The notes below the pieces were generated by a model. The model did not search any database and was not told the DNA's origin. It worked only from the letters and a program-made list of their open reading frames with translations. A stretch of DNA of 55,361 nt from positions 1 to 55,361 of the forward strand of contig CALCFD010000010.1 in the NCBI GenBank assembly GCA_937900695.1, given 5' to 3'. Below, piece after piece: positions 1-10,700 of this stretch (position 1 is the stretch's first letter; every line of letters starts with the position of its first letter). A program made the position numbers and the translations under genes. The DNA is from an uncultured Eubacterium sp. (GTDB taxonomy: Bacteria > Bacillota > Clostridia > Peptostreptococcales > Anaerovoracaceae).

Positions 1-52
1 CCGACCTCCTAATCGTTAGATTTTTTTGGTCTAACTTTTAGGGGTCGGTACA
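1..52 (-). mobile_element. End of an IS3-family (IS150-group-like) element, truncated by window edge
   Basis: Read on the minus strand from 52 the sequence begins TGTACCGACCCCTAAAAG, continues GTTAGACC and then a run of A. This is the form of the terminal inverted repeat of IS150-group IS3 elements (TG at the outer end, then GACC and an AAAGTTAGAC core). The stretch is also a long imperfect hairpin: CCGACC..CCTAA at 1-12 against TTAGGGGTCGG at 38-48, and TTAGA against TCTAA. AGGAGG on the minus strand (10-5) could be the ribosome binding site of a transposase lying beyond the edge. The family call is from memory of such ends; no transposase is visible. Confidence 0.55.
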
Positions 53-84
53 TATTAGTTATGTACTCTCTTTAATACTTTATA

Positions 85-921
85 TTAAAATCTAAATCCT
101 TCCATTACAGTTCCTGTAATATCTCTTAAACACTTTTCAACTATATCAAGAACTCTTGGGCCTATTCCCTCATTTTTATTAACTAGAAGAGCTGGTCTAC
201 CCTCAATTAACCCTAAAACTCTTGTAAGAACAGTTTGAACATTATTTAGACTTGCACTTTTAGCACTTATATATATATTTACGGCTCTTTTAAATTCTTC
301 ATCTGTAAACAATTCATTTGATTTAAGAGCCTTTAATGCTAAAGCATCTACATCTAATGGAAGATTCATTTCATCTACAATTTTTTCTATAACTTCATAA
401 AGAGCAATCTCTTTGTCTTCACCTTCTAGATTATCTTCGTACTCATCAAAGAACTCACAAATAATTTTTTCCATTTGCTCCATACGAATATCGTAAAATT
501 TCATCTCTTCTTCATAATTTATAGCTAAGTCTTCATTAAAATCCAAGCATTCTTGTTTGCGCTGATTCAAAGTGGCCGCATAATACTGTTTAAGAAGTTT
601 TCCATATTCTTCTCCATTATCAAAATAAGCTAGAACCAAATTTTTTCCTAATCCATAGCATTCTAAGAAGTTTTTCAATAAACAATATAAAGATGAATAT
701 CTTTCATTATTAATTAGGGTAACAATATCCTCAGCATAACCAGAAAGCATATAAATATATGTTCTAGCATAATTAAAATCAACCTTTTGCCCTATATTTT
801 CAGCATTGAAAATTTCAAATTCTTGATAATTATCCACTATCTGACTAATAGCACTTTTAGACTGTTCCATTTCTTGCATAATAGCTTCATGAGCTTTTTG
901 AGCTTTTTTCTTTTTAAACAT
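85..921 (-). CDS. Hypothetical protein, mostly helical, 278 aa
   Basis: I do not recognise this family with confidence. The protein is acidic, Leu/Glu/Lys-rich, has no signal peptide or membrane segment and looks all-helical and cytoplasmic. It has a Lys-rich N-terminus (MFKKKKAQK). ATG at 921 is preferred over the in-frame TTG nine bases upstream because AGAAGGAG sits nine bases before it. The start overlaps the end of the amidohydrolase gene by 8 bp, so translation is probably coupled. It is the last gene of the operon that begins with typA. No T-rich terminator is seen between its stop and the IS end at 52. Confidence 0.75.
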   Translation of the reverse strand: MFKKKKAQKAHEAIMQEMEQSKSAISQIVDNYQEFEIFNAENIGQKVDFNYARTYIYMLSGYAEDIVTLINNERYSSLYCLLKNFLECYGLGKNLVLAYFDNGEEYGKLLKQYYAATLNQRKQECLDFNEDLAINYEEEMKFYDIRMEQMEKIICEFFDEYEDNLEGEDKEIALYEVIEKIVDEMNLPLDVDALALKALKSNELFTDEEFKRAVNIYISAKSASLNNVQTVLTRVLGLIEGRPALLVNKNEGIGPRVLDIVEKCLRDITGTVMEGFRF

Positions 922-2107
922 TAATTTCAACTCCTTCTAAAAATACATGAACAAGAGGTTTAGTCATTACATATATATCTTCAACAGGATTTCCATCTAC
1001 CACAATAATATCAGCTAATTTACCTTCCTTAATAGTACCAAGCTTATCATCAACCTGAATAATTTTAGCACTATTTATTGTAGCCTGTTTTAAAATATCT
1101 ATATTTTCAAAGTCATAAAATTCTTTTCTAGCTATAAACTCATATCCAGGAACTCTCATAAAAGCTTGCATATCAATATCAGATCCAAATCCCATCATAA
1201 GTCCCATTTTATAAGCTCTATTGATACAATTCTTTTCTTTTTCTTCATACTTTTTACTTTTATCTAAAATATCACTAGTAACATTTGTATTTTCTTCTGC
1301 TAGGCACTCCATACCAATTGCTGCAGTTGGTATTAAAAATGAACCAGGCGTATTTAATAATAATTCTGCTGTATCTTCTTCAATAAAAGCACAATGCTCA
1401 ATAGTTCTAACTCCTGCTTCAATAGCACATCTAATTCCCGCATCACCATGACAATGTGCAGCAACATATGACTTCTTCATAGCAGCAGTGCGTACACATT
1501 CTTTTAACTCTTCAAGTTCCATAATCTGCATACCAGGATCACCAGCTTTGTTTAAAAAAGCACCAGTGCCCATAACCTTAATAAAATCTGCACCTTTTTT
1601 AAACTGCTTTCGGCACGCCTTACGCATTTCATCACAGCCATCAGCCTCAATATACATTTCTCCAAAGCTTTCGTTACCTGTTTCAGTTGGCGTAATAATC
1701 TGAGAGCTTGAAATAATTCTAGGTCCTACTAAAACACCATCCTGTATAGCTTCATTAATGGCAACTGTTACGTTACCTCTACAACCACAATCACGAACTG
1801 TAGTATATCCAGCTTTTAAATATTCTTTTGCAAAAGCGTATGCCTTGATTAATAATGTATTATCATCATACAAAAGATTTGCATCATAGTCTGTATTGTC
1901 CAAAGTTAAATGAGTATGAAGTTCAAACAATCCAGGCATTAGAGTTTTTCCTTCGATATCTATTTCCTTAAACTCTCCTTCAAATTTATATCCAGGCTCT
2001 TTTATAGCCTCTATTTTATCACCTACAATTAGTAAATCACCAAAAACATTTTCATATCCTTCTGTTAGTTCAGGGATAAATCTACAATTTCTTAAAACTG
2101 TGTTCAT
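914..2107 (-). CDS. Metal-dependent amidohydrolase (imidazolonepropionase/prolidase-like)
   Basis: A 397-residue member of the amidohydrolase superfamily (TIM-barrel hydrolases with one or two metal ions). Visible motifs are the N-terminal composite domain with LMPGLFELHTHL, carrying the HxH metal site near residue 65, a Lys in FIKVMGTGAF, the later metal histidines in VAAHCHGD and TIEHCAF, and the catalytic Asp in GFGSDID. The C-terminal LGTIKEGKLADIIVVDGNP is typical of the family's closing beta-sandwich. Members hydrolyse cyclic amides or Xaa-Pro and related dipeptides, and the substrate cannot be read from sequence. RBS AAGGAGG precedes the ATG. It sits 12 bp downstream of pfkA. Confidence 0.85.
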   Translation of the reverse strand: MNTVLRNCRFIPELTEGYENVFGDLLIVGDKIEAIKEPGYKFEGEFKEIDIEGKTLMPGLFELHTHLTLDNTDYDANLLYDDNTLLIKAYAFAKEYLKAGYTTVRDCGCRGNVTVAINEAIQDGVLVGPRIISSSQIITPTETGNESFGEMYIEADGCDEMRKACRKQFKKGADFIKVMGTGAFLNKAGDPGMQIMELEELKECVRTAAMKKSYVAAHCHGDAGIRCAIEAGVRTIEHCAFIEEDTAELLLNTPGSFLIPTAAIGMECLAEENTNVTSDILDKSKKYEEKEKNCINRAYKMGLMMGFGSDIDMQAFMRVPGYEFIARKEFYDFENIDILKQATINSAKIIQVDDKLGTIKEGKLADIIVVDGNPVEDIYVMTKPLVHVFLEGVEINV

Positions 2108-2119
2108 AATACCTCCTTA

Positions 2120-3082
2120 TTATGCTAAAGCATCTACTATCTCAAGTAGTTGTAAATCTGGCTGTCTTTTAACATTAACAGCTTCCTTTAAATCGATTTC
2201 ACAAACTCTATTTTCTGAGAATCCTATTGCCTTACTATTTTCATCATTATTTATTAATTCGATAGCTCTAACACCTGTTAGGGTAGCAATAATTCTATCT
2301 TGACTACTTGGTGAACCTCCCCTTTGTAAATATCCAAGTATGACTTTTCTTACCTCTTCGCCTGTTGAATTTTTTAAACAATTAGCAAGCTGATCCATAC
2401 CTATAGATGCACCCTCAGCTCTTACAATAATATTATTTTTTTTATTGCGACTCATTCCTCTTGATACTTTTTCGCAAACACTTTTTATATCTGTATCAAC
2501 TTCTGGTAATAAAATAACATCTGCTCCACCAGCTAAACCTGCTCTTAAAGCAATATCTCCACAGTCACGACCCATAACTTCAATAATAGTTGTCTTATCA
2601 TGAGACATGCCTGTTTCTCTTATATTATTAATAGCCCCAATAACAGTATTTACAGCAGTATCAAAACCAATAGTATAATCAGTATATCCTAAATCATTAT
2701 CAATAGTAGCTGGTAAATGAAAAACGCAAATGCCTCTATCCATTAAATCCTTTGCCCCTCTCAAAGTTCCATCACCACCAATTGTGATAATAGCATCTAG
2801 ACTAAATTTTTCTATTGTTTCAATAGCCTTATCCATGCCAGCTTTAGTGATAAACTCCTTACTTCTAGCCGTTTTAAGAACAGTTCCTCCACGATGAATT
2901 ATATCACCTACACTTGCAATATCCATCTTTATAATATCGCCATCTATTAATCCTTGATATCCATATAAAATACCATAAACTTCAAAACCTTCGTTTATAC
3001 CACTTCTTACAATAGCACGGACAGCAGCGTTCATCCCAGGAGCATCTCCTCCACTAGTTAAAACTCCTATTTTCTTACTCAC
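2120..3082 (-). CDS. pfkA: 6-phosphofructokinase (ATP-dependent type)
   Basis: Phosphorylates fructose 6-phosphate to fructose 1,6-bisphosphate, the committed step of glycolysis. The 320-residue length is that of bacterial PfkA. It carries the N-terminal GVLTSGGDAPGMNAA, the GGDGT nucleotide loop (GGDG rather than the GGDD of PPi enzymes), TIDNDLG with the catalytic Asp, and MGRDCGDIALRAG for substrate binding. The usual Gly before TIDND is Ala (PATIDND), a small residue still fitting ATP rather than the Lys of PPi enzymes. The start is taken as GTG at 3082, seven bases after GGAGGT; the TTG 15 bases upstream would swallow that site. Linkage of pfkA to dnaE is common in Firmicutes. Confidence 0.95.
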   Translation of the reverse strand: MSKKIGVLTSGGDAPGMNAAVRAIVRSGINEGFEVYGILYGYQGLIDGDIIKMDIASVGDIIHRGGTVLKTARSKEFITKAGMDKAIETIEKFSLDAIITIGGDGTLRGAKDLMDRGICVFHLPATIDNDLGYTDYTIGFDTAVNTVIGAINNIRETGMSHDKTTIIEVMGRDCGDIALRAGLAGGADVILLPEVDTDIKSVCEKVSRGMSRNKKNNIIVRAEGASIGMDQLANCLKNSTGEEVRKVILGYLQRGGSPSSQDRIIATLTGVRAIELINNDENSKAIGFSENRVCEIDLKEAVNVKRQPDLQLLEIVDALA

Positions 3083-3097
3083 AAATAACACCTCCAA

Positions 3098-4345
3098 TCA
3101 GTGTTTAGTATTTGCATTAACAAACATAGCCTTAGTTTTACTATATACAATTTTTTGACTACTATATAAACTATAATACCCAGACAACGTATAGCTAATT
3201 GCACAGGCTACAGCAAAATATATTAATCCTTTGTCACCAAATAATTCCAAAGATAAAAATATCGAAGCGATAGGACAATTAACTGCACCGCAAAATGTTG
3301 CAACTAAACCTATAGCAGCTGCAAATCCAGGATCCATTCCTAAAAAGCCTCCTAAAGTAGCCCCCATAGTTGCTCCTATGAAAAATGTCGGAACAATTTC
3401 ACCGCCCTTAAATCCAGCTCCTAAAGTAATTGCTGTAAATGCTAATTTAGCAAAACATGCCCATGGTATTGCATTACCTTTTATAGCTTCAACTATAACT
3501 TCAGAACCTGCTCCATTGTAATCTCCAGATGTAAAAATAAAAGATAAGAGCATAATTATAATGCCACCAACGACAATTCTAAAATAGTCATTTGGAATGG
3601 CTCTTTCAAGTAATTTCTTACTTTTTGATAATGTTATTACAACAATTATGCTCATCAAAGCTGACATAATACCTATTATGCAAACAAGTAAAATAGTATC
3701 AAAATCAACCTTTGGTATCCTTACAAAGTCCCATTTTATCTTAGGAATGCCCATAGCTATAGATACACCATAAGATGATATAGAAGCTACAATACAAGGA
3801 ATTAGACCTGCGTAATAAATTACACCTACACTTATTACTTCCAGAGCAAAAAATACAGCTGTTATAGGTGTACTAAATAAAGCAGCGAAAACTGCTGAGA
3901 CACCGCTTAATACTATTAACGATGTATCCTTTTCATCCACTTTAAAATACTTGGCAAATCCAGAGCCAATTGAACCTCCAATCTGTACAGCTGCTCCCTC
4001 TCTTCCAGCAGAACCCCCAAAGAGATGAGTGATAATTGTACTAATAAATATTAAAGGACCTACAATAACAGGCAACTCTCCTTTGGCTCTAACCTTATCT
4101 ATAATCCTGTTAGTTCCCTTAATTTTCTTAAATTCAAAAAACCTGTACATAAATACTATACCAATTCCAGCAATTGGCAAGAAAAAGGTTAACTCCCTAT
4201 TAAAAAACCACAATTCATTTGCTTTATTTACACCTATAACAAACAGTGATCCTGCTAGTCCTCCAGTTACGCCTACCATTATTGATACACTTAACCATCT
4301 AAGCATCAATATAAAATAAAACTTTATCTTTTTAAGACTTAACAT
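3098..4345 (-). CDS. CLC-family anion channel/antiporter, possibly the fluoride-type clade
   Basis: A 415-residue polytopic membrane protein of the CLC family of chloride channels and anion/proton antiporters. The gating-glutamate motif is present as GGSAGREGAAVQIGGS around residue 115, and the second anion-site region reads GGEIVPTFFIGATMG where classical CLCs have GxFxP. There is no GSGIP motif; the equivalent region reads IKGTNRIID. From memory, loss of GSGIP together with a GGE(V/I)xP motif is shared with CLC-F fluoride/proton antiporters and their relatives. ATG at 4345 is chosen (AGGA seven bases upstream); it overlaps dnaE by 14 bp. No fluoride riboswitch is seen, so the substrate is uncertain. 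Confidence 0.85.
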   Translation of the reverse strand: MLSLKKIKFYFILMLRWLSVSIMVGVTGGLAGSLFVIGVNKANELWFFNRELTFFLPIAGIGIVFMYRFFEFKKIKGTNRIIDKVRAKGELPVIVGPLIFISTIITHLFGGSAGREGAAVQIGGSIGSGFAKYFKVDEKDTSLIVLSGVSAVFAALFSTPITAVFFALEVISVGVIYYAGLIPCIVASISSYGVSIAMGIPKIKWDFVRIPKVDFDTILLVCIIGIMSALMSIIVVITLSKSKKLLERAIPNDYFRIVVGGIIIMLLSFIFTSGDYNGAGSEVIVEAIKGNAIPWACFAKLAFTAITLGAGFKGGEIVPTFFIGATMGATLGGFLGMDPGFAAAIGLVATFCGAVNCPIASIFLSLELFGDKGLIYFAVACAISYTLSGYYSLYSSQKIVYSKTKAMFVNANTKH

Positions 4346-7300
4346 TTCCAATTCCTACTAAATTTTCTAACTCGCTGATCAACTGATTTGACGTTTTAAC
4401 CCATAAACTTGATGGTGCCCTAAATCCCTTGCCATCAGCATTATAAATGTAAACTATTCTTCTTCCGCTATGGTTTGCTAAAATATCTTTGACGGCATTA
4501 AAAATATTATTTTCATTTTCCTTATTAGTAATTCTAATCTTAATAGGTGCATCTGGCTCATTAGTTAATTCAGTAATTTTATCTGCTAAAACCTTTGGTG
4601 GCTCATCTTCTTTAAAGTTTAATGTTCCCTCAACAATCACCATTTGATCTTCGTTTATAAGAGCTTGGTCTCTTTCATAAATCCTTGGAAATACAACAAC
4701 TTCAGTAATGCCATAAAGATCTTCTACCTCAATAAAAGCCATCATTTGATTTTTCTTTGTTATTAGAGTCTTCTTGCTATTTACCATACCAGCAATAATA
4801 ACCTTTTGACCATCTTCAATCTCAGTAGTAATTCCTTCTTCTAGCTCTTGCTGAGCATGAGCTAAGCTTTCAGAATTAACGCTTGTTACCTTATCTATAA
4901 CATCTTTAAAATCATCTAATGGATGTCCTGTAATATATACACCCATCATTTCTTTTTCAAGAGAATTTATAATTTCTTTTGGGAATGGCGCTACATTTGG
5001 CAAAGTTTTACCATGATCTGCGCTTTGCATCTGCTCATTATTTAACTCAAAAAGTGAAAGCTGACCTTCGATATTCTTTTTAGCCTCTTTTTGTGCAGAC
5101 TCTATTAAATCTTCATAAATAGCCAAATATTGAGCTCTATTAGAATTTAGTGAGTCAAAGGCACCTGCCTTAATTAAACTTTCAATAGCTTTCTTATTAA
5201 TCTTATGAATATCTAAGTTTTCTATAAATTCAAATATATCTTTAGCCTGCCCATGATTTTCTCTAGCTTCGATAATAGCATCAATTACGCTTTCACCAAC
5301 ATTTTTAATGCCTAAAAGTCCAAATCTTATCTTACCATTTACAACAGAAAACTTCTTACTACTTTCGTTTACATCAGGTGGTAAAACCTCAATACCCATA
5401 TCATTACAATTTCTAATATATTTAGCAATCTGTTTACCATCACTAATAACACTTGTCATAAGTGCTGCCATAAACTCAACTGGATAATGACATTTCAAAT
5501 ATCCTGTCTCATATCCTACAACAGCATATGCAGCAGCATGAGATTTATTAAAGGCATATTCAGCAAAAGAAACCATCTGGTTAAATAGTTGTTCTGCAAT
5601 ATCACGAGATACATTTCGCTCTTGGCAACCTTTAATAAACACCTCTTTTTCTGCAAGCATTACATCCATTTTTTTCTTACCCATAGCTCTTCTTAAAATA
5701 TCACTATGACCATAAGAATATCCTGCAAGATCTCTTACAATCTGCATTACCTGTTCTTGATAAACTAGACATCCATATGTAACCGATAAAATTGGTTCAA
5801 GAAGAGGATGTAAATATTGAATTTTATCTGGATTTTTCTTGTTTTCAATATATGTAGGAATAGATGCCATAGGTCCAGGTCTATAAAGTGAAATCCCCGC
5901 TACAATGTCTTCAAAACAGTCAGGCTTTAGATTTTTCATAAACTGAGTCATCCCTGCTGATTCGAGCTGAAATATTCCTTGAGTATTGCCCTTTGCAATC
6001 ATCTCATAAACCTCTGGATCATCATAATCCATCTCTAAAAAATCTATTTTTACACCATGATTTTGCTCTATTAACTCAATTGCATCTCTTATAACGGTTA
6101 AATTTCTAAGACCTAAAAAATCCATTTTAAGAAGGCCAAGCTCCTCAATTGTAGTCATCGTAAATTGAGTAGAAACACCTTTATCTGCCACATAAAGAGG
6201 TACATATTCATCTATATTTTTCTTTGAAATAACAACACCTGCAGCATGTGTAGATGCATGTCTTGGCATACCTTCAAGAGCCTTTGAAGTATCTAATACA
6301 TTTTTAACAGTATCACTATTTTCATACATTTCTTTTAGCTCAGGATTTAATTCTATTGCCTTTTTAATAGTCATTTTATTATCAAAAGGAATAGCCTTTG
6401 CTATCATATCTGTCTCTGCATAACTCACATCAAGTGCACGTCCTACATCTCTTACAACAGCTTTAGCTTTAAGAGTACCAAATGTTATAATCTGAGCAAC
6501 TTTACCTGCACCATACTTTTCGATTACATAATCAATTACCTCTTGCCTTCTTTCATAACAAAAGTCCACATCAATATCGGGCATACTTACTCTCTCAGGA
6601 TTTAAAAATCTCTCAAAAATCAAGTTATATTTTATCGGATCTATATCCGTTATTTTCAAACAATATGCAACTATACTACCTGCTGCTGATCCTCTCCCTG
6701 GACCTACCATAATGTCATGCTCTCTAGCATAGTTAATAAAGTCCCAAACGATTAAAAAATACTCAACATAGCCCATCTGCTCTATTACTGACAGTTCATA
6801 TTCCAATCTTTGCTTTAATTCGTCAGTTATCTGCTTATATCTATATTCTAGGCCACTAAAACATAAATTCCTTAAATACTCTTTATTTGTTAACCCATTA
6901 GGTGGCTGAAATTCAGGCAAATGAAGAGTTCCAAATTCAAATTCAACATTGCACTGATCTGCAATTATTTGTGTATTGTCTACTGCATCAGGAAATGCTG
7001 CAAAAATATTCCTCATCTCTCTTTCTGTTTTCAAATAGAACTGATCGTTTGGAAATCTCATCCTATCTGGGTCTGAAACACTTGTGGCAGTTTGTATACA
7101 CAAAAGTACATCATGAGCTTTAGCATCCTCTTGCTTTACATAATGCACATCATTTGTTGCAACAAAAGGAATACCTGTTTCTTCATGAAGTCTTTTCATA
7201 TCTTGTAATATTCTTGCTTCTTCCTCAATTCCTTGATCTTGAAGCTCTAAATAGTAATTACCTTTACCAAAAATTTCCAAATATTCTAAAGCCTCAGCTT

Positions 7301-7763
7301 TAGCGCCATCATAATCGCCTTTAAGTAAGTGCTGCTGAACATCTCCAGCTAAACAAGCAGAAAGACAAATAATTCCTTCACTATACTGTCTTAAAACCTC
7401 TTTATCAATACGTGGCTTATAATAAAAACCTTCAGTAAATCCTCTACTAACAATTTTTATAAGATTATGATATCCTATATCATTTTTAGCAAGTAAAATC
7501 AAATGACCCTGTCTCTTGTCTTTTGCAGGATCCTTATCATGACGAGTTCTCGCCGCTGTATAAACCTCACAGCCTATAATAGGATTGATTCCTTGTTTTT
7601 TACACTCACGCCAAAAATCCACGACGCCAAACATGACGCCGTGGTCTGTAATTGCAAGAGAATTCATTCCTGCCTCTTTAGCGGCAGCAACTAGATCTTT
7701 TATTCTAGCTGCGCCGTCTAATAAGCTGTATTCAGTATGTACATGTAAATGTGTAAATGCCAT
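4332..7763 (-). CDS. dnaE: DNA polymerase III alpha subunit, DnaE type
   Basis: A family-C replicative polymerase, 1143 residues. Domains in order: N-terminal PHP domain (FTHLHVHTEYSLLDG, TDHGVMFG), palm with GPGRGSAAGS near 354 and the catalytic PDIDVDF near 396-401, a fingers region with KKKMDVM and FNKSHAAAYA, a tandem helix-hairpin-helix segment around 850-900, an OB fold (VIIAGMV) near 1000 and a short C-terminal region. No exonuclease insert is present, so this is DnaE and not PolC. In Gram-positive bacteria DnaE often works beside PolC in primer extension; whether PolC exists here cannot be seen. The gene lies 16 bp after pyruvate carboxylase and overlaps the CLC gene. Confidence 0.97.
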   Translation of the reverse strand: MAFTHLHVHTEYSLLDGAARIKDLVAAAKEAGMNSLAITDHGVMFGVVDFWRECKKQGINPIIGCEVYTAARTRHDKDPAKDKRQGHLILLAKNDIGYHNLIKIVSRGFTEGFYYKPRIDKEVLRQYSEGIICLSACLAGDVQQHLLKGDYDGAKAEALEYLEIFGKGNYYLELQDQGIEEEARILQDMKRLHEETGIPFVATNDVHYVKQEDAKAHDVLLCIQTATSVSDPDRMRFPNDQFYLKTEREMRNIFAAFPDAVDNTQIIADQCNVEFEFGTLHLPEFQPPNGLTNKEYLRNLCFSGLEYRYKQITDELKQRLEYELSVIEQMGYVEYFLIVWDFINYAREHDIMVGPGRGSAAGSIVAYCLKITDIDPIKYNLIFERFLNPERVSMPDIDVDFCYERRQEVIDYVIEKYGAGKVAQIITFGTLKAKAVVRDVGRALDVSYAETDMIAKAIPFDNKMTIKKAIELNPELKEMYENSDTVKNVLDTSKALEGMPRHASTHAAGVVISKKNIDEYVPLYVADKGVSTQFTMTTIEELGLLKMDFLGLRNLTVIRDAIELIEQNHGVKIDFLEMDYDDPEVYEMIAKGNTQGIFQLESAGMTQFMKNLKPDCFEDIVAGISLYRPGPMASIPTYIENKKNPDKIQYLHPLLEPILSVTYGCLVYQEQVMQIVRDLAGYSYGHSDILRRAMGKKKMDVMLAEKEVFIKGCQERNVSRDIAEQLFNQMVSFAEYAFNKSHAAAYAVVGYETGYLKCHYPVEFMAALMTSVISDGKQIAKYIRNCNDMGIEVLPPDVNESSKKFSVVNGKIRFGLLGIKNVGESVIDAIIEARENHGQAKDIFEFIENLDIHKINKKAIESLIKAGAFDSLNSNRAQYLAIYEDLIESAQKEAKKNIEGQLSLFELNNEQMQSADHGKTLPNVAPFPKEIINSLEKEMMGVYITGHPLDDFKDVIDKVTSVNSESLAHAQQELEEGITTEIEDGQKVIIAGMVNSKKTLITKKNQMMAFIEVEDLYGITEVVVFPRIYERDQALINEDQMVIVEGTLNFKEDEPPKVLADKITELTNEPDAPIKIRITNKENENNIFNAVKDILANHSGRRIVYIYNADGKGFRAPSSLWVKTSNQLISELENLVGIGNVKS

Positions 7764-7779
7764 ACTTTAAGTTCCTCTC

Positions 7780-10700
7780 TTATTCAATAGTTGCTACAAG
7801 TTCTCCAGCCTTAACCTGCTGTCCTTCCTTAACACAAATCTTAGAAATGCTTCCTGCCATTGTAGCTAAAATATTTGTTTCCATCTTCATAGCTTCAATT
7901 ACTGCGATAGGCTGCTTTTCTTCAACCTTATCACCTTCTGCAACTAAGATTTTTAAGATGTTACCAGGAATTGGTGCTCCGATTTCTGCTGGATCGTTTT
8001 CATCAGCATAAGCGATTACATTACCAGCAATTGAAGCAGCACCATCTTTATCCTTGATTCTTACAGCACTTCTTGTACCATTAACTTCAAATGTTACATA
8101 TTTATATCCTTCATGGTCTGTCTTAGAAGCGTTGATTAAAGTAATAACTAAAATCTTACCTTCTCCAACCTTAACTTCACAAGTTTCTCCTTCACGTAAG
8201 CCGTGGAAGAATACGTCAGAACCCATGTATCTAAATGTATCGCCGTTTTTAACTGCTTCTACATAATCTTCAAATACTTTTGGATATAATGCATATGATA
8301 ATGCTTCTTTTTCTGTTCCTTCTAGACCTAAATCGTCAACTAAATGCTTCTTAATAGCATCGAAATCTTCTGGTTCTAATAGTTCACCAGGTCTACAAGT
8401 GATAGCTTTCTTATCCTTTAGAACCATTTTCTGTAACTCTTCTGGGAAGCCACCTAGAGGCTGACCCATCATACCTTCAAAGAATGAAACGATTGAATCT
8501 GGGAAGTCAACGCCCTGTCCCTTTTCTAGGATGTTTTCAGGTGTTAAATCATTTTGTACCATAAAGATAGCCATATCACCAACTGCCTTTGATGATGGAG
8601 TTACCTTAACGATATCTCCTAACATATCATTAACAGACTTATACATTTCCTTTACATCCTTTAGTCTGTGACCTAAACCAAAGCTTTCAACCTGAGCTTT
8701 TAAGTTTGAGTACTGACCACCAGGGATTTCATAATGGTAAATTTCAGTAGTAGCTGCCATGAAGTCAGATTCAAATGACTTATAAACAGGTCTTACTGCA
8801 TTCCAGTAATTTGAAATTTCCTGAATTTCTTCAGTCTTAATCTTTGATTCTCTATCAGTATTTTCAACAGCTGCAACAATTGAGTTTAAGTTTGGCTGTG
8901 AAGTTAATCCTGACATAGATGAAATAGCAGCATCTACTACGTCAACACCTGCTGATGCAGCCATAAGTGCAGCAGCAACACCGTTACCAGTAGTATCATG
9001 AGTATGGAAGTGAATTGGAACTCCAACTTCACTCTTAAGAGCTTCGATAAGCTTCTTAGCTGCCATTGGTTTACATAGACCTGACATATCCTTGATGCCG
9101 ATCATATGTGTTCCTCTCTTTTCAAGTTCCTTAGCCATATTTACATAGTATGATAAGTTATATTTTTCTCTCTTATCATCTAGGATATCACCTGTATAGC
9201 ATAGGCATGCTTCAGCAACCTTACCCTGATTTAATACTTCGTCAAGAGCAATTTCCATACCTTCTAACCAGTTTAGAGAGTCAAAAATTCTAAATACATC
9301 GATACCTGATTTAGCACTTTCCTTAACAAATCTTCTGATTACATTATCTGGGTAGTTTTTGTATCCTACTGCATTAGCTCCTCTGATAAGCATCTGGAAT
9401 AATACATTTGGAATCTGCTCACGAAGTGTAGCAAGTCTTTCCCATGGATCTTCCTTAAGGAATCTGTATGCTGTATCAAATGTAGCTCCGCCCCACATTT
9501 CTAATGAGAATAAGTCTTTTCCATATTTAGCAATTGCAGGAGCAATCTTTTCCATATCTACAGATCTTACTCTTGTAGCCATCAGTGACTGCTGAGCATC
9601 TCTTAGTGTTGTATCTGTAAATAATAATTCTTTCTGTTCTAGAACCCACTTAGCTAGTCCTTCTGGACCTTCTTTGTCTAAAATCTGTTTAGTTCCTGAT
9701 AAAGGCTTAATTTCGCTTGACTTAATTTTAGGGAATTTAGGAACATCAAATTCAGGCTTAACACCCTTATTACCATTTACAAACTGTTCTCCTAAATAAT
9801 TAAGAACCTTCAGTTTTTTATCTGTACCAACTCTAATGTTAAATAGTGAAGGATTGTTTGCAATAAAGCTTGTGTCGCACTGTCCCTGCTGGAATTCTTC
9901 GTTTCTTAATACGTTTAATAAGAATGCGATGTTTGTCTTAACACCCTTAATCTGTGTTTCAGATAAAGCTCTAGCTGCTTTTCTTATTGCACCTTCCCAA
10001 GTTTTAGCAAAAGCTGTAACCTTTACAAGTAAGCTGTCGTAGTATGGTGAAATAACTGATCCAGCAAAACCGTTGCCGCCATCAAGTCTGATACCAAAAC
10101 CAGAAGCACTCTTGTATTCTTCGATTAATCCTGTGTCAGGAGCAAATCCGTTTACTGGGTCTTCAGTTGTAATACGGCACTGAATAGCATGACCATTTAC
10201 ATGGATGTCATCCTGGCTCTTAATACCAACTTCGTCACTATCTAAAGTGTAACCTTCAGCAACTAGAATCTGAGACTGAACGATATCAATACCTGTTACC
10301 ATTTCAGTAACTGTATGTTCTACCTGAATTCTTGGGTTCATTTCGATGAAGTAGTGGTTTCCATCTTTGTCAACAAGGAACTCAACAGTACCAGCACTTC
10401 TATAGTTAACTGCTCCAGCGATTTTTAGAGCATCAGCACAAATCTTTTCTCTCTGTTCTTCTGTAATGCTTAATGCTGGAGTAAATTCGATAACCTTCTG
10501 GTGTCTTCTCTGAATTGAGCAGTCTCTTTCGTATAAGTGAACTAAGTTTCCTTCTTTATCTCCTAGTACCTGTACTTCAATATGCTTTGGTTTTTCAACA
10601 TATTTTTCAATAAAGATATCGTCGATACCAAATGCTTTTTTAGCTTCGCTCTTTGCACTCTTAAATTCAGGAATTAGTTCGTCTGCGCTTCTAACAATAC

